Shown here in pieces: positions 12,801-22,996 of a DNA stretch of 64,000 nucleotides; the first letter of the stretch is position 1, and every line of letters starts with the position of its first letter. The notes below the pieces were generated by a model, which saw only the letters and a list, made by a program, of their open reading frames with translations, made no database searches and was not told where the DNA came from. The DNA comes from Atrina japonica (taxonomy: Eukaryota > Mollusca > Bivalvia > Pterioida > Pinnidae). A program made the translations under genes and the position numbers. Where the stretch lies: NCBI GenBank assembly GCA_030159075.1, contig BROG01000140.1, forward strand, positions 1,075,001-1,139,000, in the 5' to 3' direction.

Positions 12801-15800
12801 AGGTAAAAAAGACAAAGTTTTATTGCAACAAAGGTGAGGTAAACAGACAATGCTTTTTTTTTGGGGGGGGGGTTATAAGGGGAGGTAAAACGACAATGTT
12901 TTATACATACAAAGGGGAGGTAAAAAAGACCATTTTATTGGTACAAGGGGAGGTAAAAAAGACATTGTTTTGTTGGTACAAGGTGAGATAAAAATGTTTT
13001 ATTGTACCAGGAGAGTTAAAAAGTCAATGTTTTATTGGTACAAATGGAAGATAATTAAGAAAGGTTTTATTGTACAAGTGGAGGTAAACGACATTATTTT
13101 GTTGGTACAAAGGGAGGTAAAAACGTACAATATTTTGTTGGTACAAGGTGAGGTAAAAAGGCAATGTTTTGATGTTACATGGGAAGGTTAAAACATTTTC
13201 TTTGTACAAAAGGGGGAAAAACGTTGTATTGGTACAAGGGGAAATAAAAACATTTTGTTGGTACAACGGGAGGTAAAAAAGACAATATTTTGTTGGTACA
13301 AGGTGAGGTAAAAATAACATTTTGTTGGTACAAAAGAATATTTTGTCAGTACAAGGGGAGGTAAAAAAGACAATGTTTTATTAGTACAAAGTGATGTAAA
13401 ATGGCAATGTTTTTACATACAAAGGGGAGGTAAAAAAGACTATTTTGTTGATACAAATGGAGGTAAAAAAGACATTGTTTTGTTGGTACAAGGGGAGTTA
13501 AAAATGACAATATTTAATTGTACCAGGAGAGTTAAAAAAGACAATGTTTTATTGGTACAAACAGGAGATAATTAAGAAAAGTTTTATTGGTACAAGGTGA
13601 GGTAAAAGACAATATTTTGTTGGTACAAAGGGAATTAAAAAGACAATATTTTGTTGGTACAAAGGGAATTAAAAAGACAATATTTTGTTGGTACAAAGGG
13701 AAGTAAAAAGACAATAATTTGTTGGTACAAAGGGAGATTAAAATAATTTTTTGTACCAAGGGGGTAAAACATTGTGTTGGTACAAGGGGAGATAAAACAT
13801 TTTGTTGGTACAAGGGGAGGTAAAAAAGACAATATTTTGTTGGTACAAGGAGAGGTAAAATGACCATTTTGTTGGTACAAGGGGAGGTAAAAAAAAGATA
13901 ACGTTTTGTTGGTACAAATGAGAAAAAAAAACGTTTCATTGATACAAGTGGTGGTAAAAAAAGACATTGTTTTGTTGGTACATGGAGAGTGAAATAAAAG
14001 ATGGTTTGTTGGTACAAGGGGAGGTAAAAAAATATTTTGTTGGTACAAGGGGAGGTTAAAAAAAACCAATGTTTTGTTGCTATAAGGGAGGTAAAAAGTC
14101 ACTAACCACAGGTTAAATATCGTAATTTAAATTGAAATGATCAAATCAGTTGGTCACATCCCCCCAGTTTATTTAAAATACGTTTTTATTTCCACATACA
14201 TTGTACTTCACACAGTACTCTGATGTTGTCATCCCTGGTGTTTACATACTGACCAAAGATCAGCCATCTGTAAATTATACAATTTTGATGTTGTAGGTCA
14301 TATCGTGATAAAACAGGAAAGATGTATGGTCCATGGGAAGGTTCCAGACCACTTGTATCAGCTTTCATGTTGTTTGCTTTGATGATAGTGTGGGCCAAGT
14401 TCTCAAGTTGTCAAGTTCTTGAACAACAACCTAGGCTGTTCTATTGGACCACGGGAACAGCATTTTCAAATATTGCGGTAAGTGTTGCTAATGTAATGTT
14501 TTGTGATTCGTAGAGATGTTATTGATTAAAAGTTTGATATGTGTAAAGCTAGTCATAGTGTTACACATTTCTTGTTTTCAAATACCCCACAAAACACGCA
14601 AATCTTAAATATCTACCCCCTAAAACAAAGCTTATATATGATAACAGAATGGAGAGAGGCAAGACAAGCGTGTCATCTTTGAATGTAGATTTTGAACAAT
14701 AAGAAGCCATTATTTAATTTTTGTCATGCCTGTGAAGCAGAAAGGAGACATAGGGATGACTGATTTGTCTGATGCTGTCAATATTTTGTTTCCAGAGCAG
14801 AACTCTTAAACTATTGGGTGGACTGGAACCATACTTCACAAAATGATCCTTGTGTACCCTAGATGTGCCCCTCAGGGTACTAAGGTCGGTCTGACTCGCT
14901 TTCTGGAAAATAAGTCATTGTCACTGACAATTGTTTCTGGAGCAGAACTCCAAAACAACTGGGTGGATTTGAACTGTACTTCACACAAATGATCCCCATG
15001 TACCATAGATGTGTCTTTCGGGGTTATAGGGTCAGTCTGACCAACTTTCTGGAAAGAGGGTCACAGTCATTGAAAAGCGTTTAGCAGAATACGTGAACTG
15101 CAGAGTGGATTGGAACCATACATCACTCAAATGATCACCATGCACCCTAGATTTGCCTTCTGGGTTACCATAGTTGGTCTCACCTACTTTCTTGGAAGTA
15201 GGTCACAGTCACTGACAATCATTTTCGGAGTAGAACTCCAAAACTGTTGTTTGGATTGACACCTTACTTGACACTAATGATCCTTGATTGTATGTCACTG
15301 CAGACCAGACATATAGCACCTTAGAGCTCTCTTGTTCAATTTTAACCAACGGAATATTTAGAGGAAATGAACAATACCGCTGTTGCTGATTATAGTGAAA
15401 ATCATGAGTGAGGGAAATTTGTGGTGTGAAAAGTGCCCACATTGTTTATGTAAACCTTGCATAACATATGAACAATACAGAAAAATGTGAAAGTAATTAA
15501 ATTTTGTACCAACACACAAACAGAGTAGTGCTCCGCGGAAGAGAAATAAGTTACATTGGACAATTTTATTTCACAGAGCATCTTTTTAGATGAGAGATAC
15601 ATTGTCAGGAAGATGATAACTGTAAGAGAGGACCCAAGATTGTAATTTGTTTTGGGGGCAGGGGCATTATTGTTTTTTAACAGTGATGTATGCTATGCTG
15701 AACAATATTTAAGTTATAGGGTGGTGACCAGTTTTAAATGTTGGGGGAGAGAACCCAGTTACAATGTATTTGGGAAGAGACAATGTTATTCCACAAGTAA

Positions 15801-17429
15801 ACTGGCAAATTTTCTCATAAAATCAGCTTACGTTTCCAATTTGAGCAATCATGATGCATGGATCTAAAATTCTGTTGTAAAACATACAAATTATGTAACA
15901 TAAATTTTGCAAATACCAAGCTAACCTTGATGTTGAGACTTTGATTATATTTTGTAAGTTATGTTCTATTTCTAGTGCCGCCTCATCATAGCCCAAATGA
16001 GTGATGTACGCTGTGAACTGTTCAATTGGCTGCTGTTCCCACTTGGTGGCATTGTACTGTCCGTTATCTTTGTGTCACCAGGAGACTTGGAAGTTTATAT
16101 GTTATGGAGTTATTGTTTTCTAGTTACAATATCACACATACGCTTTGGTGTTAGTGTGGTAAGTATTCAATCTAAATGTCATATATGTCAAATCAAAATT
16201 CCGTCCGGTACAGTCAGTCATATGAAAGCAATTTTACTGTTCTAACTTCTAATGGTGTTATACAGCACACTAAGTGATTTCTCAGTTATACAGCGGTGAG
16301 AATGTACTCAGGCGGGGAGGTGGGGGGACAACCATCCAAAAGTAAGTTTGCTAAGATTTCCACACAGTCAGCTTATTGTTTAAAAGCCATGATTTGATTA
16401 GTTGACAAATGTGAACATCGCTTACTTGCATTGGCCGAGGCCTCATGAACAATAAAAATATGCATGAATGATTTTGAGCATATGAAAGAAGAGCAGAGTG
16501 ATTCTGGACTGTGGTTTTACAACAAAGGGTTTAATGTGTGATGCTGTAATTACTCAAGCACTGAGGTCCTCTGATATAAGGAGTATAAAATATTTGATTT
16601 TAACCCTGTAAAATTTTGTAATTTAGCATGTTGGTGTCATCAGTGTTGTTAGCATCATCCATGGACAAAATCTTTAACTTGGGTTACATTTTTTGATTTA
16701 GTAACTGTAGCTTTGATATTTCACAAGTGCAATCCTTATGATCAGCCGTTGACCTTTAGACCTCATGGCCCAAATAATGTCATGTGACCTATTTCTTCAG
16801 TATCAGAGATACAATGCTGCCATCAGCAAACTCTTGTTTGGTGAAATTTTGATGTGAGTTGACATATAGGATACCTGATTTGTCAGTGAAACTACTCATA
16901 CGCTATTTGTCAATTGAGTTATAAATTTGTTACTTCACAGACTGTTTACACATACAACAGAGATTTGACATATAGAATACCTGTTTTGTCAGTGTAACTA
17001 CTCAATTGAGTTATAAATTTGTTACTTCACAGACTGTTTACACATACAACAGAGATTTGACATATAGGATACCTGTTTTGTCCTTGTAATACCTCTTACA
17101 GTATTTGAGATATAACTTTGTTACCTCATGGACTATTTATACATACAACAGAGATTGGTAGGAGTTGACATATAGGGTACCTGTTTTATCTGTGTAATAC
17201 CTTTTACAGTATTTGAGTTATAACTTTGATACTTCACAGACTGTTTACACATACAACAACAGATTTGATAGAAGTTGATATGTAGGGTACCTTTTTTGTC
17301 AGTGTAACTCCTTGTACAGTATTTGAGTTATAACTTACTAAATAATAAAATATTGTACTTGTTTTTCAGGTTGACGAAATGTGTGCACATTTCAAAATTA
17401 AAGCATTCTCCATCAAACATTCAGATTAA
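791..17429 (+). CDS. SELENOI: Ethanolaminephosphotransferase 1 (SELENOI/EPT1), nine exons, non-selenocysteine form
   Basis: This integral ER/Golgi membrane enzyme transfers phosphoethanolamine from CDP-ethanolamine to diacylglycerol, the last step of the Kennedy pathway to phosphatidylethanolamine. Exons: 791-847, 4629-4697, 7858-8050, 8211-8473, 11146-11257, 12612-12660, 14297-14477, 15976-16158, 17370-17429. All join in frame with GT/AG ends and give 388 residues, against 397 in human. The CDP-alcohol phosphotransferase signature is complete: D107, D110-G111, A114-R115, G124, D128 and D132. Other family stretches are GFDKYK at the N terminus, [30 protein letters not shown] and NWLL. Several hydrophobic segments follow the motif, as expected for a multi-pass enzyme. 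The start is the only ATG that places GFDKYK in frame. The frame ends SD then TAA, at the position of vertebrate Sec387. CEPT1 and CHPT1 are the nearest alternatives, but the sequence fits SELENOI better across its whole length. Confidence 0.95.
848..3770. other. SELENOI intron 1, unique-looking AT-rich sequence
   Basis: No exon, RNA gene or clear repeat was recognised here. The open frames at 1257-1445 and 1965-2348 have no family resemblance and no splice or start context. They look like chance frames in AT-rich DNA. Confidence 0.5.
3772..3852. repeat. (TA)n/(TG)n microsatellite
   Basis: About 55 bases of TA dinucleotides, a short TG run, then TA again, within SELENOI intron 1. Confidence 0.95.
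4029..4384. mobile_element. Three tandem copies of a small hairpin element (MITE-like)
   Basis: Each copy reads from TA plus CAGTGACAATGAAGG inward, through TTTACTATTTTGAT, to its own reverse complement ending in TTGTCACTGTA. Copy 1 is 4029-4133, copy 2 is 4167-4270 and copy 3 is 4304 to about 4384. They are joined by a conserved spacer of 33 bases that contains AGCCAATGTGCTACTGAAAT. Copy 3 is internally shortened to a tight hairpin around CTAG. No coding capacity is present. Confidence 0.7.
4629..4697 (+). CDS. SELENOI: SELENOI exon 2
   Basis: Encodes residues 20-42 ([20 protein letters not shown] then VVE). It is preceded by tttcag and followed by the donor GAG|gtcagt, phase 0. It matches the YSAVDT...HPFWN block of EPT1. 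Confidence 0.93.
5155..5480 (+). repeat. Dispersed repeat, copy 1 (partner at 7300-7715)
   Basis: Shares ordered blocks with 7300-7715: AAAGGGNCCAAAA, CATCTTTAAAAAT, TTTGTATACAAATAT, GGAATTATCT and a run of AAGGTCAAAGGTCA words near the 3' end. Similar GGTCAAAG words recur at 53750-54180. It is a non-coding repeat of unknown class. Confidence 0.55.
5530..5645 (+). mobile_element. SINE fragment (core region)
   Basis: Contains GAGACAGTAAAAACAGAGGT, GTGTCACAGTAGGTGTC and CACACTGCTCAA in the same order as the full SINE at 28051-28314. The tRNA-like head is degraded. The copy runs straight into the palindrome at 5627-5818. Confidence 0.75.
5627..5818. repeat. 192-bp palindrome made of two head-to-head SINE 3' ends
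   Basis: The left arm reads CACTGCTCAA, the TTTGTTTGTTTATT tail, ACGTCCCACTCAAGAA and then GCCGGTGAAG. The right arm is its near-exact reverse complement, with only CC between them at 5722-5723. A few mismatches lie in the middle of the arms. The right arm ends at GAGCAGTGTGG, which merges into the first unit of the following minisatellite. Confidence 0.9.
5815..7197. repeat. 33-bp minisatellite, about 41 copies
   Basis: The unit is TGGTTTTACATGATATTTGT followed by TAGCCTTAGTGTA. Because 33 is divisible by three, the array stays open in one frame as [11 protein letters not shown] repeats (5812-6456 and 6494-6964). That is not a gene: it lies inside SELENOI intron 2, has no start context, and breaks at units with changed length. 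Confidence 0.95.
7300..7715 (+). repeat. Dispersed repeat, copy 2
   Basis: Partner of 5155-5480 in the same orientation. The pair flanks the SINE palindrome and the 33-bp array within intron 2. Confidence 0.5.
7858..8050 (+). CDS. SELENOI: SELENOI exon 3
   Basis: Encodes residues 43-106 plus one base. It contains [13 protein letters not shown], the first membrane segment and NWVW. The donor gtaagt follows CTAG, so the GAT codon of catalytic Asp107 is split G|AT across intron 3. That intron is short (160 bp). Confidence 0.95.
8211..8473 (+). CDS. SELENOI: SELENOI exon 4 (catalytic motif)
   Basis: Encodes residues 107-194. It holds the whole D-x2-DG-x2-AR-x8-G-x3-D-x3-D signature, which binds the metal ions and the CDP-alcohol, followed by [20 protein letters not shown]. 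It is flanked by tttcag and gtaagt. Confidence 0.96.
8540..8768. repeat. CA-rich imperfect microsatellite
   Basis: Degenerate ACATACACATGCAC repeats in SELENOI intron 4. They open frames on both strands that are pure repeat. Confidence 0.9.
9804..10538. mobile_element. TA-flanked inverted-repeat element, 735 bp (pogo/Tc1-mariner-like)
   Basis: The left end is TA-CAGGTGACTCTTGATGACTC. The right end, read inward on the - strand, is TA-CAGGTGACTTGATATC. The interior holds several copies of a CTCGAA/CCTCAAAG motif but no transposase frame. TA on both sides fits the target duplication of the Tc1/mariner superfamily. Non-autonomous; the class is inferred from end sequence only. Confidence 0.6.
10697..10963. 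repeat. Tandem 105-bp duplication with an inverted third arm (foldback)
   Basis: The block GGNATTTGACAATTGTTTTTGAATA at about 10699 recurs at about 10805 in direct orientation. Its reverse complement (TATTCAAAACAATTGTCAAA) appears at about 10937. The outer copy pairs with the inverted arm to make a hairpin within intron 4. Confidence 0.75.
11146..11257 (+). CDS. SELENOI: SELENOI exon 5
   Basis: Encodes residues 195-231 ([19 protein letters not shown] onward to SVY) plus one base. This is a hydrophobic segment aligning with the human region after SQV. The acceptor is tttcag and the donor ATG|gtaagt. Confidence 0.9.
11747..11935 (+). mobile_element. tRNA-derived SINE, second family
   Basis: The head reads GGGAGCTCCGTCTGCAAGTG and GGTTAGAGCATC (A-box-like) and then GCGCAGGTTTGAGCC (B-box-like). 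The body contains GCCAGTTTACTTGCC and AACTGGCCACCAACATG. Related copies lie on the - strand at 49495-49750 and 15660-15845. The tail AGAAATATTGTTGAGTGTGG is the founding unit of the next array. Confidence 0.75.
11934..12476. repeat. 45-bp minisatellite, 12 copies, expanded from a SINE tail
   Basis: The unit is AGAAATATTGTTGAGTGTGG followed by CATAAAACACTATCAAAATC and AAAAC. One unit carries a 3-base deletion (near 12236). The period is a multiple of three, which explains the long repeat frames on the - strand (11801-12470). Confidence 0.95.
12612..12660 (+). CDS. SELENOI: SELENOI exon 6
   Basis: A 49-base exon completing Gly232 and encoding [14 protein letters not shown] plus two bases. The neighbouring exons require exactly its phase (TT start, AA end). 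The acceptor is catttcag and the donor gtaagt. Confidence 0.88.
12725..14100. repeat. Degenerate ~35-bp minisatellite
   Basis: About 38 imperfect units of TTTTGTTGGTACAAGGGGAG followed by GTAAAAAAGACAA fill most of SELENOI intron 6. Unit length and sequence vary much more than in the other arrays, so this one looks old. The + strand is purine-rich with recurrent GGGGAGG. Confidence 0.92.
14297..14477 (+). CDS. SELENOI: SELENOI exon 7
   Basis: Encodes residues 248-308, from [10 protein letters not shown] through [17 protein letters not shown]. It matches human PRVFYFMVGTAFAN. Two hydrophobic stretches suggest membrane helices. The donor GCG|gtaagt is phase 0. Confidence 0.94.
14796..15290 (+). 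repeat. ~146-bp tandem repeat, four diverged copies
   Basis: Each unit carries GGAGCAGAACTCCAAAAC, TGGATTGGAACC, TCACNCAAATGATC, ATGTACCCTAGATGTGCC, GGTCTGAC and TTTCTGGAA, then GTCACTGACAAT. Copies are heavily diverged. It lies in SELENOI intron 7. Confidence 0.75.
15660..15845 (-). mobile_element. Diverged SINE, second family
   Basis: Shares TATTGTTTTNTNNCA, GGTGGTGACCAGTTT, GAGAGAACCC, ACTGGCAAANTTTCTCA and AAATCAGCTTA with the better preserved copy at 49495-49750. The tRNA-like head is not recognisable. Confidence 0.55.
15976..16158 (+). CDS. SELENOI: SELENOI exon 8
   Basis: Encodes residues 309-369 ([20 protein letters not shown] onward to [10 protein letters not shown]). It matches the human CQLIVCQMS...NWLL...HIHYGVRV block, including the last membrane segments. 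The donor GTG|gtaagt is phase 0. Confidence 0.94.
16850..17330 (+). repeat. ~110-bp tandem repeat, about four copies
   Basis: Units contain GTTGACATATAGGNTACCTG, TTTTGTCAGTGTAAC, GAGTTATAAATTTGTTACTT and CACAGACTGTTTACACATAC, with CAACAGAGATTTG. It ends about 35 bases before the acceptor of SELENOI exon 9. Confidence 0.8.
17370..17429 (+). CDS. SELENOI: SELENOI exon 9, terminal, TAA at the Sec position
   Basis: Encodes [19 protein letters not shown], then TAA. It aligns with human [22 protein letters not shown], so the stop codon falls where vertebrates encode selenocysteine and then a ten-residue tail. A +1 frame is open through the whole exon to TAA at 17479-17481. A single-base indel, real or in the assembly, would therefore give an acidic tail of about 17 residues instead. 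Confidence 0.88.
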   Translation, partial: VDEMCAHFKIKAFSIKHSD

Positions 17430-18296
17430 TATTGCCGAGAGTGAGGAAAACAATCGTGAATTAAAACCATATATAATTTAAGATAATCATGCGCCTCCAG
17501 CGTAACAGAATTCCATATACAGTGGCGACCCCTACAAATGATGGTGATTCTCACCTAGTGAGCTCTTATTTAGTTATTTATTGTCTGTGATGCTTATTAT
17601 GTCAGCCTTTATCTTTGCTGATTTTGTTGTTTTTAAGTGTACATGTTGGTTTATATACTTGTCAAATTGAGACCCATTTCATATATCACACAGGCCATTT
17701 TCATTTGCTGTAAAGTTGAATAAATTCACGGGGAGAAAATTTGAAATTTTGCATTTTCTGAAAGGAACTTATTCAAGTGTATTTAATTTCATGTAAGACG
17801 ATTTCCATAACAAACAAAAATACATTGTGTATAGAGTCATAAGTAAAGCTTATTTTTTTGTGATTCATGTATATGATATGTTTGTATGTTATTAAATTTT
17901 GGATGGTAATAACTTTTATAATTCTAATTGTTTACATATTGTCTTTCTGAAACTTCATAAGTTAAGGCAATATATATATATATTTAGGTATTTAATTTAG
18001 GGGTATTTTCTTTGACTTTGAATATAGTGCAATTAAATCCCCCGCAAAAAAATAAAACAAAACAAAAACAACTATACAGTTCTTGTTTTGCATGTGACTG
18101 TAAAGTTATTCTGGTTTAAAGTAACTAGAAGTCTCAAAAATGAATTTTTATTTTTAAAAATGATTCAATGGCATATTTAAAGCTGCTTGTTCATGTTAGT
18201 AACAAATTGTTCAGGAAGTGAGTTCAGACTTTAAACTTTGTGTAAAATTATGTTGATGATATTTGCTTGGTGAGTTACTCATAATTTCTTTGACTT
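17430..18296 (+). other. Probable SELENOI 3' UTR, no SECIS seen
   Basis: AT-rich sequence after the stop. Candidate poly(A) signals AATAAA lie at 17719-17724 and 18051-18056. I looked for a selenocysteine insertion element (ATGA, apical AA, TGA in paired stems) and saw no arrangement with convincing stems. A structure search would be needed to exclude one. Confidence 0.4.
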
Positions 18297-18629
18297 AAAA
18301 GGGCATAAGCTGTGTTTTCCCAAACTTTTATTTTGTTTTTTACTACTCTGATTGATGTACAACAACAATTAAGAGGTAAACCAAAGGTATAAAAGTTCTC
18401 ATGTTCCTATATATTTATATAAAATAAGCTCAGGTCAAGTGTCATATACAAATAGTGAGGTCGAGAGATCATCTGCAAACAAAGAATTATCAAAGTGGGT
18501 TTCTCAAGCAATTTCCACAACAGACATAGGAATTTAAGAATTTTATGCCTGTGTATATCTCTTTTTTGTTATTGTACATAAATCTAAGTAGTGAAAAAGA
18601 AAGGAAATACACAGCTAATGCTCCTTTAA
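18297..18629. mobile_element. 333-bp foldback MITE, family A
   Basis: The arms are long imperfect inverted repeats of about 70 bases. The left arm starts AAAGGGCATAAGCTGTG and runs to TTACTACTCTGATTGATGTA. The right arm reads back as AAAGGAGCATTAGCTGTG to CACTACTTAGATTTATGTAC. A second copy with an internal array is at 40553-41165. No coding capacity. Confidence 0.7.
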
Positions 18630-18959
18630 AAAGATATACAAAACATCAAAACAATTTTCCAAACTAAAGATCCTGTAATTTTTTTTTTCGCTGTATAAAA
18701 TGCGTAGTGTCATGGATACTCCAAGTCTTTTCACCCCATGTGTCATAATTTGAGATGCATTTAAAAAAATGCAGTGAATTATATTTTTTGCTGATCTTTT
18801 TTCAAATCAATACATTAAATCAAATGTTATGAAATACTGTGAATGAACTCCTGTCAGTGTATTTTAATTTAATTATAGTATAGTATGGTATAGTTATACA
18901 CAAAACTTATATATAGATTTAGAATATTATTATGACAATATTTGAAAATGTATCACCAT

Positions 18960-19130
18960 ACAGATTTTGTGTTTGTATGTATGTGTAGGCATGCATAGGT
19001 AGGTAGGTATGTTTGTGTGTGTGTACATATGTATGTATATGTGAGTGTGTGTGTATGTATGTACATACATACTTATGTACATATTTATGTACATACATAT
19101 ATATATATATGTGAGTGCATGTATGTATGT
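18960..19130. repeat. GTAT/GTGT-rich microsatellite
   Basis: Interrupted GTAT, GTGT and ACAT repeats. The frame at 19017-19286 is repeat only. Confidence 0.9.
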
Positions 19131-19224
19131 TTAACCTACCTCAAAACAATATCCCTACATATGTGTTTAGTTGTTGTACATCCACCATTGCAAAGTAATG
19201 AGACTTCACATGAATTACCTTACA

Positions 19225-19480
19225 TAGTTACATACAGAAATGTATGTATTTTAGATGACAGACAGAAATGTATGTATTTTAGATGACAGACAGAAATGTA
19301 TGTATTTTAGATGGCAGAAATTTACCGGTATATATTTTAGATGACAGACAGAAATGTATGTATTTTAGATGACAGACAGAAATGTATGTATTTTAGATGA
19401 CAAACAGAAATGTATATATTTTAGATGACAGACAGAAATTTACTGGCATGTATTTTAGATGACAGAAATATATGTATTCT
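19225..19480. repeat. 28-bp minisatellite, about nine copies
   Basis: The unit is GACAGACAGAAATGTATGTA followed by TTTTAGAT. Two units carry a TTTACCGG or TTTACTGG variant. Confidence 0.92.
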
Positions 19481-20329
19481 AGAAGGTAGATATCCACACC
19501 TTTCAGAATTAAGAGATATTGATGTTTCAGTATTATCTGCAATAACAAGACAGTTTATAGTACGTTGAGGCAGGTGTTTTTGTAGTATGGTTTTAAATGT
19601 CACCTTGATGATTTTTAATCCTCAATCTTTGTCATGTTTGTAGTGAAATAAGATACACACTACACCATCAGTATTTCTGTATTTAACAATACTAATATAT
19701 TTCTGTAGGTAACAATACTGATATGAATTGGGTACTTGAAATCTGTCAGATCATATTATTTGATTTGTTGTACAACAAAATTTGAAGTAAAATTTGTATG
19801 GAATTATAAATGATGTTTATAGATGAAACTTGACATGGAGTGATATTCCTCCACTTTAGGAAGCAACTTTGACATATTAGATACATGTATAGAGAATATT
19901 TCAAATCTGATTTTTATATATTAGCTGTATTTTATGTAACTGAGATTTTAAAAAATGTTTTGAGTTTTATGATGTGATGGGTAAAACAATGGCTGTTTGA
20001 TGTATGATATGGATTATTGATTCGCGTTAAGCACTGCCAGAAAATTTTACAATCAAATGTATCAAACACAAACATATATAATCACATTGCACTATGGCAG
20101 TAAATTTGAATTATAGAATATACGTGTAACTATACTCTGTAATAGCAATGTTTTATTTCTTGTATCCATTGTAGTTTAGCACTAGACTGATTTCAAAGCT
20201 TGAAAACTTGTGATAATGGCTAGTCTTATCCTAATACTATCTACCACATGGAGGCTTATCCTAATACATCTGATCTCCTCCCAATAGTTATCATTATTCA
20301 CCAGATGTAGGCTTATCTTGATACTATAC

Positions 20330-21030
20330 ACCTGTTGGGGTTTATCTCAACACTAGTATATATCTGTTAGTTATAGCAACACTAGTATATATCTGCTGGG
20401 AGTTATTGCATCACTAGTATATGTCTGGTGGGATTTAATCACAACACTGGTATATGTCTGGTGGGATTTAATCACAACACTTGTATATGTCTTGTGGGAT
20501 TTATCGCAACACTTGTATATGTCTGGTGGGATTTATCGCAACACTAGTATACGTCTGGTGGGATTTGTCGCAACACTAGTATACGTCTGGTGGGATTTAA
20601 TCACAACACTTGTATATGTCTGGTGGTATTTATCGCAACACTTGTATATGTCTGGTGGAATTTATCGCAACACTAGTATACGTCTGGTGGGATTTAATCA
20701 CAACACTTGTATATGTCTGGTGGGATTTATCGCAACACTTGTATATGTCTGGTGGGATTTATCACAACACTTGTATATGTCTGGTGGGATTTATCGCAAC
20801 ACTTGTATATGTCTGGTGGGATTTATCGCAACACTAGTATACATCTGGTGGGATTTGTCGCAACACTAGTATACGTCTGGTGGGATTTATCGCAACACTA
20901 GTATACGTCTGTGGGATTTGTCGCAACACTAGTATACGTCTGGTGGGATTTGTCGCAACACTAGTATACGTCTGGTGGGATTTATCGCAAAACTAGTATA
21001 TATCTGGTGGGAGTTATTGCAATTCTATGC
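20330..21030. repeat. 32-bp minisatellite, about 20 copies
   Basis: The unit is GTCTGGTGGGATTTATCGCA followed by ACACTTGTATAT, with variants TCACAACAC and CTAGTATACG. The units at the left edge are more diverged and grade into single-copy sequence. Confidence 0.94.
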
Positions 21031-22996
21031 ATCTGAATTATGTACTATTCATGCCAATACTACATATTTGATTGGGATTTAGAGTTGTATATGTTTTATC
21101 TAAATATTATACACAGAAAAAATTCTATACACCTGAATGATGGTGTTCTATTTACAATACTATATGCCTGAGTGATGGTGGATTAATTTCAATACTAAAT
21201 GGCTGAATGATGGTGGACTAATTTTAATACTATATACCTGGTTTCCACTCAGAGGGATTTATACTTATGGCATAAAAGAAATGAAGTGGTACTATTGATT
21301 TTATTGTTTGTACATTTGCTATTGAAACCTATACTTGACGGCCAAGGCTTTGTGCTAATATGAAACATGTTAAATGATGGCTCATACACATGCAATAGGT
21401 TTAATTGTTAGGATCTTATGACAGAGGTGTTTAGATGATGAAGTGTTAGTCTTGCTAGTTAAGTCTTATAGTATACACAGGACAGATAACGACTACTTGC
21501 TTATATCATAGATATGTTTGTCTGACTTTGCATACATGATTGTATACATGTAAACAATATAAAAACTAAATATTATTATTATTATCATGAAGATGGTGTC
21601 TATAAATAGATACTGCTATAATTAGTGTTTATTTTATGGGTAATAACCGATTTTGTTAACATCCATGCATTTACAATGGCAAATGTCTTGATGTTCATGT
21701 ATATCATGTGTACACGATGACTAAGAAATTATTTAGAATTGGCAGTGTTTGATAAAATTGTTGATGTCTACTATCTGTTATGTTCCATTTTTTAATATCT
21801 TATATATGTTATACCTAGAAAACTGTTGTGTATGCTGTATTTACCTTAGCTACTGAAGTGATGACTTGGAATCAGCTGCTGTAAAATTTACAAGACTGAA
21901 TTAACATACATTGTCATAATTTTAGTATGTGATATTTCTACTTAAACTACTTCTGTTTTACTTGAGGTTCAGTGCATACAAAAGAGTGTTACATATATTA
22001 CTGTTGTAATTCAGGTGTAAAGTAAACATGTGTATAAAATTGTATGGTATTAGATGTATACTAAAAATGTCTTCTGTATGGTTATCAGTCATTCCAGTTT
22101 TTATGTAAAAATGGTATCAGATGTCAGGTTCATCTAAATCCAGACATGAACATCAACTTTATATGTCTTGAAATGATCAAACCTACTAAGTTTTGTCTCT
22201 CAAAAGTAAAAAGAAGTATACCAGTATTTCATAATCCTGAAAGTGAGTTGATACGGTCAGAACTTTGTAATTTTTTGTCTGGGGTTAGTGTTTAACAGTA
22301 TGCAGATATTATGTTTAGTTACTGGCAAACTAACCATTAGGACTGACCATTACAGATGTTCACAATCAGCTGTTTTTGCTTTTCTCTAGTATAATACCTG
22401 GTATGTGTTTGTGTAAAAAGTTAACTAGTCAGTCATGGTGATTGTTTATTTATTTTATTGTGATATTTTAGATACATTTTCAAATTAACCCACCTTTAAA
22501 TTGATATTTATTGATATATACAGTATATAGAATCTATTATTAAGAGGTAAATTGGGACCAAAGATTTTGATAATCTAATATACCTATATAAGACTCAAAC
22601 ATATTTTATTCCCGAGATTTGTGTGTGTACGCTGCGAGAAAGAGAGAGAGGGAGAGAGAATGTATGATTGTTTAGTTCCCATAGTAATTTAGGCATTGTA
22701 ATGCCTCTGTATATTGCTTGATGAGTATAGAAGAATGATATAAGTAAAATTGTGTACATGTTATTTGAATTTGTCTTTATTGAGTCAAACATTTGAGGCA
22801 AAACGTTTGGAAGCCATAATGTTGCAAACAGCAACACTAGAGTTGTGCCCCTTTGTTTACATGCATCAGGCAGTTGATACGGTTACATATGTTTCAGCAA
22901 TAGAAGTATAGTTAAAATGTTTTGGTGATTAACATACATTTTCATATGTTTTGATTATTGACCAATGAAAATAAATATATTATATTCAGGATATCT
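21031..22996. other. Intergenic AT-rich sequence
   Basis: No gene found. It contains a short GA run at about 22635-22660 and a few degenerate CTATACACCTGAATGATGG repeats near 21120-21240. Confidence 0.5.

Noticed and set aside
17430..17660. Possible SECIS element after SELENOI (ATGA at about 17537 and TGAT at about 17588)
   Set aside because: The flanking bases do not form convincing stems by eye, and the codon at the Sec position is TAA, not TGA.
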